Notes under the pieces: generated by a model
Databases searched by the model: none
The model's input: the letters and a program-made list of their open reading frames with translations, nothing else
Told to the model about the DNA's origin: nothing
Made by a program: the position numbers and the translations under genes
Origin: VRUE01 sp963730315
GTDB lineage: Bacteria > Actinomycetota > Thermoleophilia > Solirubrobacterales > 70-9
NCBI GenBank assembly: GCA_963730315.1
Contig: CAVSRD010000012.1
Location: forward strand, 248,001-312,000
Reading direction: 5' to 3'
Length of the DNA stretch: 64,000 nt
Part shown: positions 40,979 through 50,700 of the stretch, in pieces
Numbering within the stretch: the stretch's first letter is position 1
Layout of the letters: each line of letters opens with the position of its first letter

Positions 40979-42670
40979 CTATGGAGTGGTCTGTTCCAGG
41001 GTCAGTGTGATCGTCTTGGCATAGACGCCGGTGTGCAGCGGCTCATGTTCCCCGATCAACTGTTTGAACCCCACACCCACGAGATCTTTGCTGATTGGGT
41101 TTGTCCAGGTCAGCAGGGTGACGGGGCTAACCAGCGCGCCTCCTTCAGGGCCTGTGCCGCCCCCTTCGCCGAGCTCTAGGGCTCCAGTCAAGAGCGGCGA
41201 AGCCAGCGAGTAGTTGTGGCCCGGTTTCTGGGTCAGATACCCGGTGTCGATCCCGCTCAGGTCTGCGGCGGTCAGCGAGGTTTCTTCGCCGGTGCTGGTC
41301 AGGGTCACAAGACAACTGTTTTCGTATGCGTGTTCCAGGTCCGCTTCCACGCCCGGCAGGAATTCGCCCAGGTAGACAGTGGAGCAGCCCGATTCGATGG
41401 ACGTGGTCTGCGGCACTTCGCCGTAGACGTTTCCTTCGACAGCGGCTTTCGTGCCCGCGGGTTCGAACACGACCGTCACCGAGCTGGGTTCGGTCAGTTC
41501 GAATTCACATTCCCCGGATTCGACGCTGCACGTGCCCGCAGCCGAGCCGCTTCCGGTGAGGCTATCGATGTTGTTTTCCGCCGCCGGAGACGCTACGACA
41601 TTGACCGTATCGCCGTAGACGTAGGAGCCGTTGCACGAAGCTGGACTGCTGTTGACTTCGCACGCGACGCTGCCTTCACCTCCGCCTTCTTCGGTGACCG
41701 AGAGGGGCACCGATTCGACGTCGAACTGGGCTGCGACGCTGTGTATTTCGTTCATCGTCAACGTACAGCTTGCCCCCGTGCAGTCACCGGAGAATTCGAC
41801 GAATTCCGAGCCAGCGCCCGCGTTCGCGATCACCGTGACTTCGGTGCCTTCTTTGTATTCGGATGCGCAGGCTTCAGGACCCGAGCCGGTGTCGCACTGG
41901 AGGGAGCCCGAGCCGCTGCCCGTGGTTGTGAGATTGAGGGCGTATAGGGGTTTCGGGGCTATGGCTTCCGCGCTGGCGAACGGCGACCCTTCTTCGAGTT
42001 CGATCGTTTCAGGGGGCGCGCTCTCTTCCACGGTGCCGGGGTCGCAGCCGAACCGGACGTGGATGACGCCGGAGACGACGGATTCGATCTGGATGCCGGC
42101 TTCGAGGTTGGTGAGCGGTTCCTGCGTCTTCTCGCGGAAACTGATCGGACCTGGTTCTTTCGCGGTCCAGGTCTGGTTTTCGTAGGTGACGCTTATCGCA
42201 GCCGGAGTCGCTTCCTCATCGCCGGTGCCGGGGGTCCCGTCCGGATCGGTGATGGTCGTTTCGGCTTCCGTCGCCACGAGGTTGGTGAGCTGTTCTCCCT
42301 CGACCGTGTTCGTGCCGATGATTCTCGTCAACAGTTCCGTGGGGATTTCGTTCACCCCGGTCGTCAGGACGCCGGCGTTGTAGCCTGCGATGAAGACCGC
42401 TGGGGGGATCGCCAGTTCCTGTTTGATTTCACTCAAGGTGACCGGTTGGCCAGCTTCGACCGGATTCGGCGACGCGTTGGCGGTCATCGTCACCGGGATC
42501 AAGCTGGACTGGGTCGGGATCAGGCTGTTCACGCAGGCGTTGTTGAATTCAGCCGCGCTGGCCTGACTGGCGGGCAGCAAGCAGATCGCGCTTGCTGCCA
42601 ACGCCAGCAGGCCGATTACCGACCGCTTGCGGCGACTAGATGGCCGCTTGCGGCGACTAGATACACCCAT
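40979..42670 (-). CDS. Secreted protein with InlB-like repeats, inverted paralog of 36139
   Basis: 563 residues. The first 235 (signal peptide; AEFNNACVNSLIPTQSSLIP; LTRIIGTNTVEGEQL; SGVIHVRFGCDPG) are about 90% identical to the PKD protein on the opposite strand. Instead of PKD units it then carries two divergent InlB-B-repeat-like units (LTTTGSGSGSLQCDTGSGPE ... VTVIANAGAGSEFVEFSGDC ... LTMNEIHSVAAQFDVE; SVACEVNSSPASCNGSYVYG ...) and a third, unrelated C-terminal domain. First gene of a secreted-protein operon. Glu is mostly GAA, as in the paralog. Confidence 0.85.
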   Translation of the reverse strand: MGVSSRRKRPSSRRKRSVIGLLALAASAICLLPASQASAAEFNNACVNSLIPTQSSLIPVTMTANASPNPVEAGQPVTLSEIKQELAIPPAVFIAGYNAGVLTTGVNEIPTELLTRIIGTNTVEGEQLTNLVATEAETTITDPDGTPGTGDEEATPAAISVTYENQTWTAKEPGPISFREKTQEPLTNLEAGIQIESVVSGVIHVRFGCDPGTVEESAPPETIELEEGSPFASAEAIAPKPLYALNLTTTGSGSGSLQCDTGSGPEACASEYKEGTEVTVIANAGAGSEFVEFSGDCTGASCTLTMNEIHSVAAQFDVESVPLSVTEEGGGEGSVACEVNSSPASCNGSYVYGDTVNVVASPAAENNIDSLTGSGSAAGTCSVESGECEFELTEPSSVTVVFEPAGTKAAVEGNVYGEVPQTTSIESGCSTVYLGEFLPGVEADLEHAYENSCLVTLTSTGEETSLTAADLSGIDTGYLTQKPGHNYSLASPLLTGALELGEGGGTGPEGGALVSPVTLLTWTNPISKDLVGVGFKQLIGEHEPLHTGVYAKTITLTLEQTTP

Positions 42671-42770
42671 GAGGCTCCTCCTCCATGAGATTCAGTTTTC
42701 CCTGTGCGGCAAAGCCCCACAATCGCGCAGCGATATTCCCAATTCATCGCTCCGCGATCGTGGTCGGCGA
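42671..42770 (-). promoter_or_regulatory. Conserved leader of the InlB-repeat gene
   Basis: Reverse-complement counterpart of 36039-36138, with the same CTGCG..CGCA stem, AAAACTGAATCTCATGGAGG and the same start context. Confidence 0.6.
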
Positions 42771-43349
42771 AGAGCCTAGCAGAGATCTCGCAATTAGGAT
42801 GAGATTCATCTCAGAGCTACAGCGGCTCGGAGGACTGCTCGCATAGGGTGGCAGCTCGCAGGGCTAGCCCTCGTCTCCCGTCCTCCCCTCCGTGACCGCC
42901 TGTGCTCCCCGTTCGCTTTTGGGCACGCAAGCGGGACCGGGCGATGGGAAAGACCGCGCCGGCGCTGCCGCCTGCGTTACAGCTGAGCCACCCCGACAGG
43001 GAACGGCGAGGGGCTCGGGTTTGCGTGCTCTAGAGCACTGTCGATGATATCGTAAGCTTTTTTGAAGGGCAAATGCTCTTTTCGGCGGGGCGCATTTCGC
43101 CGAAAGCGAGGCAGGAGCGGGCAGGGACCACGATCGAAGCGGACGTGTAAGACATTCGGGTTTACCGAGACGCGTCGAGCCCCTACCATGGATTCGCCAC
43201 CGAAGGCGTAGGTTGGGCTCGAGGTGAGGCCGCGAAGGTAACGGCCGACTCGGGCCAAAAGGGAAGGAAGGTCCCACGGGGACCTCGGGTCCTCGGGAAC
43301 GGCTCCCAACTGCCGTTCCCGGATCCGACTGAACGAGAGCGAGCACCGT
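42771..43349. other. 579-bp gap with two inverted repeats
   Basis: Holds the palindrome at 43025 and an 8-bp inverted repeat TTTCGGCG / CGCCGAAA at 43080-43105 beside a T-run. No gene is supported; minus-strand open frames here run antisense to the TetR gene. Confidence 0.5.
43025..43038. promoter_or_regulatory. 14-bp perfect palindrome, possible operator
   Basis: GTGCTCTAGAGCAC, about 310 bp upstream of the double-TetR gene and 350 bp upstream of the divergent InlB-repeat gene. Size and symmetry suit a dimeric regulator; the assignment is inference. Confidence 0.4.
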
Positions 43350-44657
43350 TTGAGGGACAGCCATGTTGTGGGCGCGACGGTCGGGACGCCGTGGGGAGAG
43401 AGCTCCGAGCTGAGGAAGCGGAAGCTGCACCCGGGCAGCGGCACGCCGCGCTCGGAGGTGGTCCGAAATCAGCGCGAGCGGCTGTTCGGCGCGGTGGTGG
43501 CGGTCGTCTCGGAGAAGGGATACGAGGCGACCACGGTGGCCGACGTAATCGAGGTGTGCGGGGTCTCGCGCAGCGACTTCTACAAGCACTTCGCGAACAA
43601 GGCCGAGTGCCTGGCGGCGGCGGCCGAGGCGTTGCTCGAGCTGGCGCTGAGGGCGCTGGATGAAGTCCGCGGGCCCGGCGGTGAGACGCAGGCGCGGGCG
43701 ATCTTCGAGCGGTTCATCGGTCTCGTGGGCTCCGAGCGCGCGGCGGCGCACGTCTGCCTGGTCGAGTTGCACGCGGCGGGCGAGGTGGGCGACGCGGTCG
43801 CCGACCGGGGCTCCGAGGCCCTCGCAGAGCTGTTCGACGAGCTGAGCGCCGAGCTACCCGGACAGGAGCGGATCGGCCCGGAGCTGATCCGCGTGCTGGT
43901 CGGCGGACTGGGCAAGCTGATCCAGACCCGCCTCTACCGCGGCGAAGACGAGGAGCTGGAGAGCCTCGCCCCCGAGCTCTGGGGCTGGCTGCGGAGCGTG
44001 CGGACGCCACCGCGGGCGCTGGCGGTGCCGCGGCGGCAGCGTCCGAGCGCAGCGTCGTTCGAGGGCTACACCCCGGCCGAACGGATCGCGCGAGCGGTGG
44101 CGGTGGTGGTGGCCGAGAAGGGCTACGGGGCGATGAGCACCGACGACATCGCGGCGCGGGCCGCGATCTCGCTGAGCACGTTCTACGAGCACTTCGCCGA
44201 CAAGCGCGACGCGGTGCTCGCCGCGCTCGAGATGAGCGGGGCGCAGATCATGGCCCTGGCGGTGCCGGCGGCACGGCGGGCCGGCGACTGGCAGGAGGGG
44301 GTGCGGGCGCTGTATGAGGCGATCTGCGCCTACTTCGTCGCCGAGCCGGCGATGGCCGAGCTGGCGATGATCGGTGTCCACGGCGCCGGACCGTCGGCGC
44401 TTGCCCGTCGCGACCGGGTGATCGACTCGCTGGCGGCGATGCTGGCGCCGGGCTTCGAGGAGGAACCGGCAGCGCCGGCGGTGAGCGCGGAGGCCGGCAG
44501 CGCGGCCGTCTACGCGCTGATGCGCCGCCAGGTGCGCAGCAAGGGCCCGCAGAGGCTGGCGGAGGTGGTGCCGCTTGCCACCTACATCACCCTGGTGCCC
44601 TTCGTCGGGCCCGAGCAAGCCTGCGCGGTCGCGAGCGACGACGGGCGGCGGCACTGA
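43350..44657 (+). CDS. Double TetR-family regulator (two complete TetR units in one chain)
   Basis: 435 residues. The first TetR HTH is about 41-86 (QRERLFGAVVAVVSEKGYEA, TTVADVIEVCGVSRSDFYKH), followed by its helical ligand domain. The second HTH is about 243-290 (AERIARAVAVVVAEKGYGAM, STDDIAARAAISLSTFYEHF), again with its own ligand domain. Normal TetR proteins are about 200 residues and dimerise; this is a covalent tandem. TTG at 43350 is the furthest reasonable start; GTG at 43368 is an alternative. It is convergent with the TetR gene at 44677. It may act as a single-chain pseudo-dimer. Target unknown. Confidence 0.88.
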   Translation: MRDSHVVGATVGTPWGESSELRKRKLHPGSGTPRSEVVRNQRERLFGAVVAVVSEKGYEATTVADVIEVCGVSRSDFYKHFANKAECLAAAAEALLELALRALDEVRGPGGETQARAIFERFIGLVGSERAAAHVCLVELHAAGEVGDAVADRGSEALAELFDELSAELPGQERIGPELIRVLVGGLGKLIQTRLYRGEDEELESLAPELWGWLRSVRTPPRALAVPRRQRPSAASFEGYTPAERIARAVAVVVAEKGYGAMSTDDIAARAAISLSTFYEHFADKRDAVLAALEMSGAQIMALAVPAARRAGDWQEGVRALYEAICAYFVAEPAMAELAMIGVHGAGPSALARRDRVIDSLAAMLAPGFEEEPAAPAVSAEAGSAAVYALMRRQVRSKGPQRLAEVVPLATYITLVPFVGPEQACAVASDDGRRH

Positions 44658-44676
44658 GGAAGGCGCGCGCAGGCTC

Positions 44677-45300
44677 TCAGTCCGAGAGATCGGGCGGCGG
44701 CGGGATGCGCAGCTCCTGCGCCGCGGCCTCGGCGCCCAGGTAGGGGAAGACCGCCGCGTACATCAGCTCGGGGATCTCCTCCTCGCCGAGCCCCAGTTCG
44801 CCGCCGGCAACGGCCTCCTGGATGCGGGCGAAGACGACGCCGCCGACGCCGAGCGCCGTGGCGCGGCCGGGCGGCGCGGGGCCGCTGACCTCGGCCTCGC
44901 CCTCGTCGATCAGGTCGACGAGGCGGTTGAAGGTGTCGAGGAAGAGTCGCTGCGCGGCATCTCCGGCGTCCTGGGCCTCGACGGCGGCGAGGTGGGCGAC
45001 GCGCTCGTCGCGGCGCAGGAAGCGGAGCAGCGCGTAGGCGGTCGCGCGCATGCGGTCGCGCCAGCCCTGCTGCCCGGCCATCGCCTTTTGAGCGGAAGCG
45101 AAGAATTCAGCGTAGATCTCGCCGAGCACGGCCGTAAAACAGGCGTCGAGGTCGGCGTAGTGACGGCGGAAGGCGGCCTGATCGAGGTCGGCGCGCTCGA
45201 GCAGGTCCGGGAGCTGCACGCTGCCGTAGCCTCGCTCGGTGCAGAGGTCGAGCATCGCCTCACGGAGGCGGCGCGCCTCTTGTGCGCTCGCGTCGCTCAT
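44677..45300 (-). CDS. TetR-family regulator
   Basis: 207 residues. HTH at about 12-56: LREAMLDLCTERGYGSVQLP, DLLERADLDQAAFRRHYADL, an atypical recognition helix. Helical effector domain ends in ELMYAAVFPYLGAEAAAQEL. It starts 21 nt after the DUF2600 gene on the same strand, as the last gene of the MMPL operon, so it probably regulates that operon. Confidence 0.85.
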   Translation of the reverse strand: MSDASAQEARRLREAMLDLCTERGYGSVQLPDLLERADLDQAAFRRHYADLDACFTAVLGEIYAEFFASAQKAMAGQQGWRDRMRATAYALLRFLRRDERVAHLAAVEAQDAGDAAQRLFLDTFNRLVDLIDEGEAEVSGPAPPGRATALGVGGVVFARIQEAVAGGELGLGEEEIPELMYAAVFPYLGAEAAAQELRIPPPPDLSD

Positions 45301-45321
45301 CGCTCCCCAACAGTATGTACC

Positions 45322-46482
45322 TCATGGGCGGGCACGGGAGCGCCGGCCGCCGCCGAGCACCGCGCGGCTGCCGCGACCCCCGCGACGCAGTAGGTGGACC
45401 AGCAAAGAGGGGCGGGCAAACGGACCGAGCGCGGCGAGGACGCCACCGGAGATCGGCTCGCGGCCCGGGCGCCAGGCCTCCGGCTGGGCCAGGTAGAGCG
45501 CCCCCATCGAGTCGAGGATCGCCTCGTGCAGGGGACCGTCGGGGAGCTGCGAGAGGCGCCGACGGGCGCAGGAGGTGAGCATCTGCAGGCGCTCGGCGGC
45601 GAGCTGGGGGGAATCGTAGCGGCGCAGGTGACTGGCGTCCTCGGGGTCCTCGTCGAGGTCGACCAGCGAGTCGAGCAGGGCGTTGAGGCCGCTGGCCCAG
45701 GGAAAGTAGGCGGACTCGACCTGGCAGGCGTCGGCGGCGACGACCCCGGGCGTGGCGGCGGCGGCGAGCAGGGCGCCGACGGTCAGCGACGAGGCGGCGG
45801 CGGCGGCGACCAGCTCCCACCAGTGCAGGCGCACCTCGAGCCCGGCCTCGGCCGTCGTCTTCGCCGCCCATGCGGCGAGACGGTCCTCGATGGGGACGAA
45901 GCGCAGGGCGTGGTTGAGGGCCTGCGATTCGCGGCAGAGGCGGGCCTGGTGCAGGAGCGGGCGGCGGGCGGCCGGGAAGGAGGGCAGCTCGCGCAACGGG
46001 GCGCGGCAGGTCTCGATCAGCGCCACCAGGTAGCCGCCGTCCTCACCACCTGGGGCCAGCGCGTAGTAGTCCTCGTGGGCGGCATCGGGGTCGAGGGCGA
46101 CCTCGAACGCGCGGTGCAGGCAAAGGCCGTTGTCGATCGGGTCCGCGGTGCGGCGCTCGGAGACGCCATCGAGGTAGTCGAGCATCAGCTGGTAGGCGAC
46201 GAGGCTGCGCGCAACCGCCGCGCGCCGCTCAGGCGGGGCGAGGACGGCGAGGGCGGCGAGGCCCCTGGAGTTGGAACCCTTGTCGCGGTGGGAGACGAGC
46301 GCGTCTTCCCGCAGCAGCGGGTCGGGGATCGCGCGGGCGCGGGCAAGCAGTTGGCGCTGGGCGCCGCGGGCGGCGGGAAAGACTCCCAGCCAGTAGCGGC
46401 GGGCGGCCATCGCGAAGAGGCCGGCGGAGCCGGCGGGGGCAGAGCGGTTGCGGCGCGAGAGGAGCACGGCCCGGGGAGTCAA
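45322..46482 (-). CDS. DUF2600 / YtpB-like protein (tetraprenyl-beta-curcumene synthase family)
   Basis: 386 residues. Family marks are SHRDKGSNSRGLAALAVLAP, YQLMLDYLDGVSERRTADPI (the acidic DYLD motif), HWWELVAAAAAS and YFPWASGLNALLDSLVDLDE-DPED (second acidic motif). The characterised relative YtpB in Bacillus cyclises tetraprenyl diphosphate to a sesquarterpene; most relatives are untested. It overlaps the upstream secreted-protein gene by ATGA and lies in an operon with an MMPL lipid-type exporter, suggesting synthesis and export of a terpenoid or related lipid. The first about 25 residues may be excessive; ATG at 46482. Confidence 0.85.
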   Translation of the reverse strand: MTPRAVLLSRRNRSAPAGSAGLFAMAARRYWLGVFPAARGAQRQLLARARAIPDPLLREDALVSHRDKGSNSRGLAALAVLAPPERRAAVARSLVAYQLMLDYLDGVSERRTADPIDNGLCLHRAFEVALDPDAAHEDYYALAPGGEDGGYLVALIETCRAPLRELPSFPAARRPLLHQARLCRESQALNHALRFVPIEDRLAAWAAKTTAEAGLEVRLHWWELVAAAAASSLTVGALLAAAATPGVVAADACQVESAYFPWASGLNALLDSLVDLDEDPEDASHLRRYDSPQLAAERLQMLTSCARRRLSQLPDGPLHEAILDSMGALYLAQPEAWRPGREPISGGVLAALGPFARPSLLVHLLRRGGRGSRAVLGGGRRSRARP

Positions 46483-47276
46483 TCGCGCACGCGGCAGCCG
46501 CGCAGGATCGTGGTGGCCAAGGTGGGAGCGGGAGCGAAGTGGTAGGTGGCGCGGGCCAGCGGGAAGAAGCCGATGCTGAAGCGGGGCGGCAGCGGGCAGC
46601 GGGCGCTCAGGTAGCTGCGCCGCTTGCCGCCGGCGCGGTAGCGGCGCCCGAGGGTGATCCGAAATGAGCGCAGGCGCGGCCAGCGACCGAGGGCACGGGA
46701 GACGGGCGCCCTGAGCAAGACGCCGTAAGCGCCGGCGCGGAGGCTGCGCAGGTAGAAGGGGAGGACGAAGGAGACGGGCGGCGAGGCCGAGTAGGCGTGA
46801 ACCCAGACCGCGGGGCGCCCGGCGGTCCTTCCGTTGAAGGCGAGGGCGCGGGCGCGGGCCAGCAGGGGCCGCTCGGGCGCCAGGGGGACTTCGGTGACGA
46901 TCGAGCCGCGGCCGACCAGGGCGGCCCGGCAGCGGGCGTGCGCCTGGCTCCGGGTGGCGTTGCGCAGCCGGGCCCGCGGGCAGCGCGCCAGCCCCGCGGT
47001 GGAGAGCCCGCCGCGGACGCCGAAGGCGATCTCGATGCTGGCCAGACGCGGGGGCGGCGAGCCGTCGGCGCTGCGGATCGTCCCGGCAAGGGTGAGGGAG
47101 ACCGGGGCCGGGCGCCGGCGCGGGAGGTATCGGGGCGAGATCGAGCCGTCGAGGGAGACGATGACGCCGGCGCGGCCGCTGCGCTCGGCATTGGCGAGGC
47201 CCACGGCGACGACGAGGAGGGCGAGGAGGGCGATCGCGAGGGCCGCCGAGGATCTGCGTGCGATCGGCCGGCTCAC
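46479..47276 (-). CDS. Secreted unknown protein of the MMPL operon, larger
   Basis: 265 residues. Signal peptide SSAALAIALLALLVVAVGLA. The mature part has VIVSLDGSISPRYLPRRRPA, VSLTLAGTIRSADGSPPPRL, a CP...RC pair (LARCPRARLRNATRSQAHAR, CRAALVGRG) and a C-terminal Cys pair (SARCPLPPRFSIGFFPLARA, LRGCRVRD). The FNGRTAGRPAVWVHAYSASP and SFVLPFYLRSL segments suggest a beta-rich fold. Both ends overlap neighbours by ATGA. Distantly reminiscent of the CPxS motif in family P, which may be convergent. Confidence 0.75.
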   Translation of the reverse strand: MSRPIARRSSAALAIALLALLVVAVGLANAERSGRAGVIVSLDGSISPRYLPRRRPAPVSLTLAGTIRSADGSPPPRLASIEIAFGVRGGLSTAGLARCPRARLRNATRSQAHARCRAALVGRGSIVTEVPLAPERPLLARARALAFNGRTAGRPAVWVHAYSASPPVSFVLPFYLRSLRAGAYGVLLRAPVSRALGRWPRLRSFRITLGRRYRAGGKRRSYLSARCPLPPRFSIGFFPLARATYHFAPAPTLATTILRGCRVRD

Positions 47277-47749
47277 TGGAACCTCGAGGGCTTGAAGGAG
47301 CAGTAGGTGAAGCCCCAGGAGACGATTACGTTGTTGGCGCGGTTGCCCTCGCGGATGAAGCGGGCCGAGACGCGCTGGAAGCGGGCCACGTTCGAGGCGC
47401 GAAGGGAGGCCGCGATGCGGCCGAGGTAGAGGATCTCGCGGCGCAGGCGAGCGAACCAGCGGGCGAGGGTCCGCTGGTCGGCCGGGGGCCGGGGAACGGC
47501 GGAGATGGCGCGGACCGTGGCGGCGAAGATGCGCTTGGCGCGGGAGAACTTGGTGGCGGCGCGGGCAAGGCGTTCGTGGCGCACGTCGGCGCGGAAGCCG
47601 CGGACGGCGCGCTGCGTCGCGTCGGAGCGGGGCTTGCAGATCCGCTCGAGCTGGGCGACGTATTCGGGTCGGGTCGGAACTTCGGCGGCGGTCGCGGCGG
47701 CCAGGGGCGCAGCGACGGCAAGCGCAGCGAGGAAGAGGGCGAGCCGCAT
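47273..47749 (-). CDS. Secreted unknown protein of the MMPL operon, smaller
   Basis: 158 residues. Signal peptide MRLALFLAALAVAAPLAAAT, then a four-helix-like mature chain (RPEYVAQLERICKPRSDATQ, RAVRGFRADVRHERLARAAT, RTLARWFARLRREILYLGRI) with two Cys (RICKP near the start, TYCSF near the end) that could form a disulfide. Its ATG overlaps the MMPL stop by one base (TGATG), and its stop overlaps the next start by four. No family recognised; tight coupling suggests a periplasmic or surface partner of the transporter. Confidence 0.75.
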   Translation of the reverse strand: MRLALFLAALAVAAPLAAATAAEVPTRPEYVAQLERICKPRSDATQRAVRGFRADVRHERLARAATKFSRAKRIFAATVRAISAVPRPPADQRTLARWFARLRREILYLGRIAASLRASNVARFQRVSARFIREGNRANNVIVSWGFTYCSFKPSRFQ

Positions 47750-50700
47750 CAGACCCGCGCCTCCGCGGTCGCCGGTGCCGGCGCCGGTCGGCGAGCGACG
47801 CGGTGCAGGAGGCGCTCGAGCCAGGCCGGGGTGCGCCAGACCCGGTCGCCGAGCAGCAGCATCAGCGCCGGCAGCAGGACGATTCGCACGACGGTCGCAT
47901 CGAGCAGGATCGCCACCGTGAGCCCGAGCCCCATCTGGCTGACCGTGGCAACCGGGGCGGCGGCGAAGGAGGCGAAGACGGCGGCCATGATCGCCGCGGC
48001 GCCGGTGATCACCGAGGCGGTCTTCTCGAGGCCGAAGACGACCGCGCCGCGGTTGTCGCCGTCGCGGGCGTGGCGTTCGCGCATGCGAGCGAGCAGGAAG
48101 ACCGCGTAGTCGATCGAGAGGCCGAAGGTGACGCCGAAGATCGCCGCGGCGCCGACGGTATCGATCGAGGGGTGGCCGCCGAGCGGGTAGCCGGCCGGGA
48201 TCCGGGAGGCGAGCGTCACGACGCCGATCGCGGCGGCGACCGAGAGCAGGTTGAGGGCGACGGTCAGTGCGGCGAGCAGCGGCGCGCGCAAGAAGGCGAG
48301 CAGCATCAGGAAGGTGATCGCGATGATCGCGCCGATCACCAGCGGCAGTCGCGCCTTGGTCGCCGTGCCGTAGTCGTTGAGGACCGCCGCCCCTCCGGCG
48401 AGCCCGGCGCTGAAACCGGGGCGGCGGTCGATCGCAGCGGCGAGGGACCCGAGGCGCGAGCCGAGCCGGCGCGAGCCGGCGCTGTTGAAGCCCGCGGTGG
48501 GGACGATTAGGTAGCGGGCCGCCGTACCGCCACGCGAGACGTCGAGTACCTCGGCGGCGAGCGAACGGCGAACCGGCGGGGCGCCGTCGATCGCGGCCAG
48601 CGCCAGGAAGCCGGAGCCGAAGAGGCCCGGCGAGAGGCGGTGGAGGCGGGTTAGCCGGCGGCCGAGCGGCGCCGCCGTGCGCGAGACGCGGACGCCGGCC
48701 CGGCGCAGGCCCTGCTGGAGCGGGTAGCTGCGATGGAAGCCGGCCGAGAGGCCGCCGCTGAGGGCTTCGGCCCCGCCCTGCAGGGCGCCGAGCCCGGTGG
48801 CGAGGCTCTGCGCGCCGCTGCCGAGGCGCCCCAAACCGCTGCCGAGGCGCTGTGCTTCGGCCGCGAGACGGGCGCTGCCGCCGCGCAGGCGCTTGCCGCC
48901 CGAGTAGAGGCGCCCGAGAACGTCGTCGAGGGTGGCAGCGAGGCCGCGCAGGCGCTGTAGTTCTTCGCGGTTGGTGGCGAGGACTGAGGCGAGCACAGCC
49001 GCTTCGTGGGCGGCCACCCGCTGGGAAGGGTCGGTGGAAGCCGAGGTTCGCAGGCGGGCGGCGAGGCGGCGGGCGCGGCGCAGGCCCTGGGCGGTGAGGT
49101 TCGGCGCCAGGGTGCGGAGGCCGAGCGAGATGCTGTAGGCGGTGGCCGAGGCTTCGCGCTGGCCGGCGGCAAGTCGACGCGAGCCGGAGGCGAGGCGCCC
49201 GAGGGCGGCGGCGGCGCGCTCGCCGCGGGCGCGGGCGCTGCCGAGGCCGCCGGCGAGCAGGCCGGCGCCCTGGCCGGCACGGGCGGAGCCTTCACCGAGC
49301 AGCTCGCCCCCGGCGGCCCCTTCAGCGAGGCCGCCGCGAAGTTGGGATACCGCGGCCGAGGACCGGCGCAGTCGGGGGCCGAGGCGGGTGAGGTCGGAGG
49401 CGGCGGAGGAGCGGCCGGGGTCCAGTTCGCTGCCCAGGGGGCGCAGGGGGCGGGCGGCGGCGGCGACCGCGCCCGGCCCGATCACCGCCTCGACCCCGGG
49501 CAGCGCTTCGACGCGGCGCTGGGTGGCAGTCAGCATGGCAAGGAGGGGCGGAGCCGTGACGGGGCCGTGGTGAGCGGCGACGGTGAGCAGGAAGGGTGCC
49601 TCCCAGCCCGGTCCGACGGAGCTGGCAATCGCTTCGGCGTCCTCGCGGGCCGGGCTCGAGGCCGAAAGCGCGTCGACCCCTGGGGATCCGACGTTGAGGG
49701 CGAGGGCCGGCGCGGCGAGGAGAAGCAGCGGGACGGCGATCGCGGCGGCGGCCAGGGAGGGGCGACGCAGGGCGGCCGCTGCGGCGGCGGCGACGCGCGA
49801 GCGCCCGCCGGGGCGGACGCGGCCGATCCGCCCGGCGTCGATGCGGGGCCCGAGCAGGGCGAGGAGCGCCGGCAGCGCGGCCGAGGCGATCAGCACGGCG
49901 ATCGCGGTGACGACGACCAGGGCGGTGGCGAGCGAGACCAGCAGCGTCCCCGCCTGCAGGAAGGCCGAGAGGAAGATCGAGGCGAACAGGGTCGAGCCGG
50001 CCATCGCGGTGGTGCGCCCGGCGCTGCGCCGGGTGAGGGCGGCGGCGACGGACGGCGCCCGGCCGGCGGCCAGCTCCTCGCGAAAGCGGGAGACGATCAG
50101 CAGCGAGTAGTCGACGCCGAGGGCCAGCCCCATCATCGTGCAGACGACGAGCGAGAGGGCGTCGATCGGCATCAGCCCGGTGAGGAAGACGAGGACGCCG
50201 CGCCCGGCGAGCACGGTCAGCGCGCCGAAGGCGAGGGGAATCGCCGCCGCGAGGACGGAGCGAAAGACGGCCAGCAGCACGATGAGGAGAAGCGGGCCGG
50301 CGAAGAGCTCGGCGCGCTCGGCGGCGGAGAGCGATTCGGACTGCAGCGCGCGCGAGATGCTCGCGTAGCCGGACTGGGTCGCTTCGACGGGCGGGTGGAC
50401 GCGGGCGGCGATCGTGCGCTGCAGGTCCGGCACCGTGTCGCGCATCGCGTCCGCCAAGGGGACGTGGAAGTCGAGCAGGAGGAGGGCGCGCGAGCGGCTG
50501 CTCGGCGGCGCGCCGGGCCGCGGAGCGGGAAGCTTTCTGGACGCCACAGCGGGGTCCCAGGGCGAGATCACCGTGACGGTGGAGTCGCGGCGCAGGGCGG
50601 CGGCGAGGCGGGGGCCCTGACGCTCGATCGCGCCTGCCGGCCCGCGCAGCATCAGGGCGAAGGGCGAGGAGTCGCCGAAATGCGAGCGGGCCAGGTCTTC

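Noticed and set aside
42864..43772. 302-codon minus-strand frame opposite the double TetR
   Set aside because: Shadow frame of a GC-rich coding strand; no recognisable fold.
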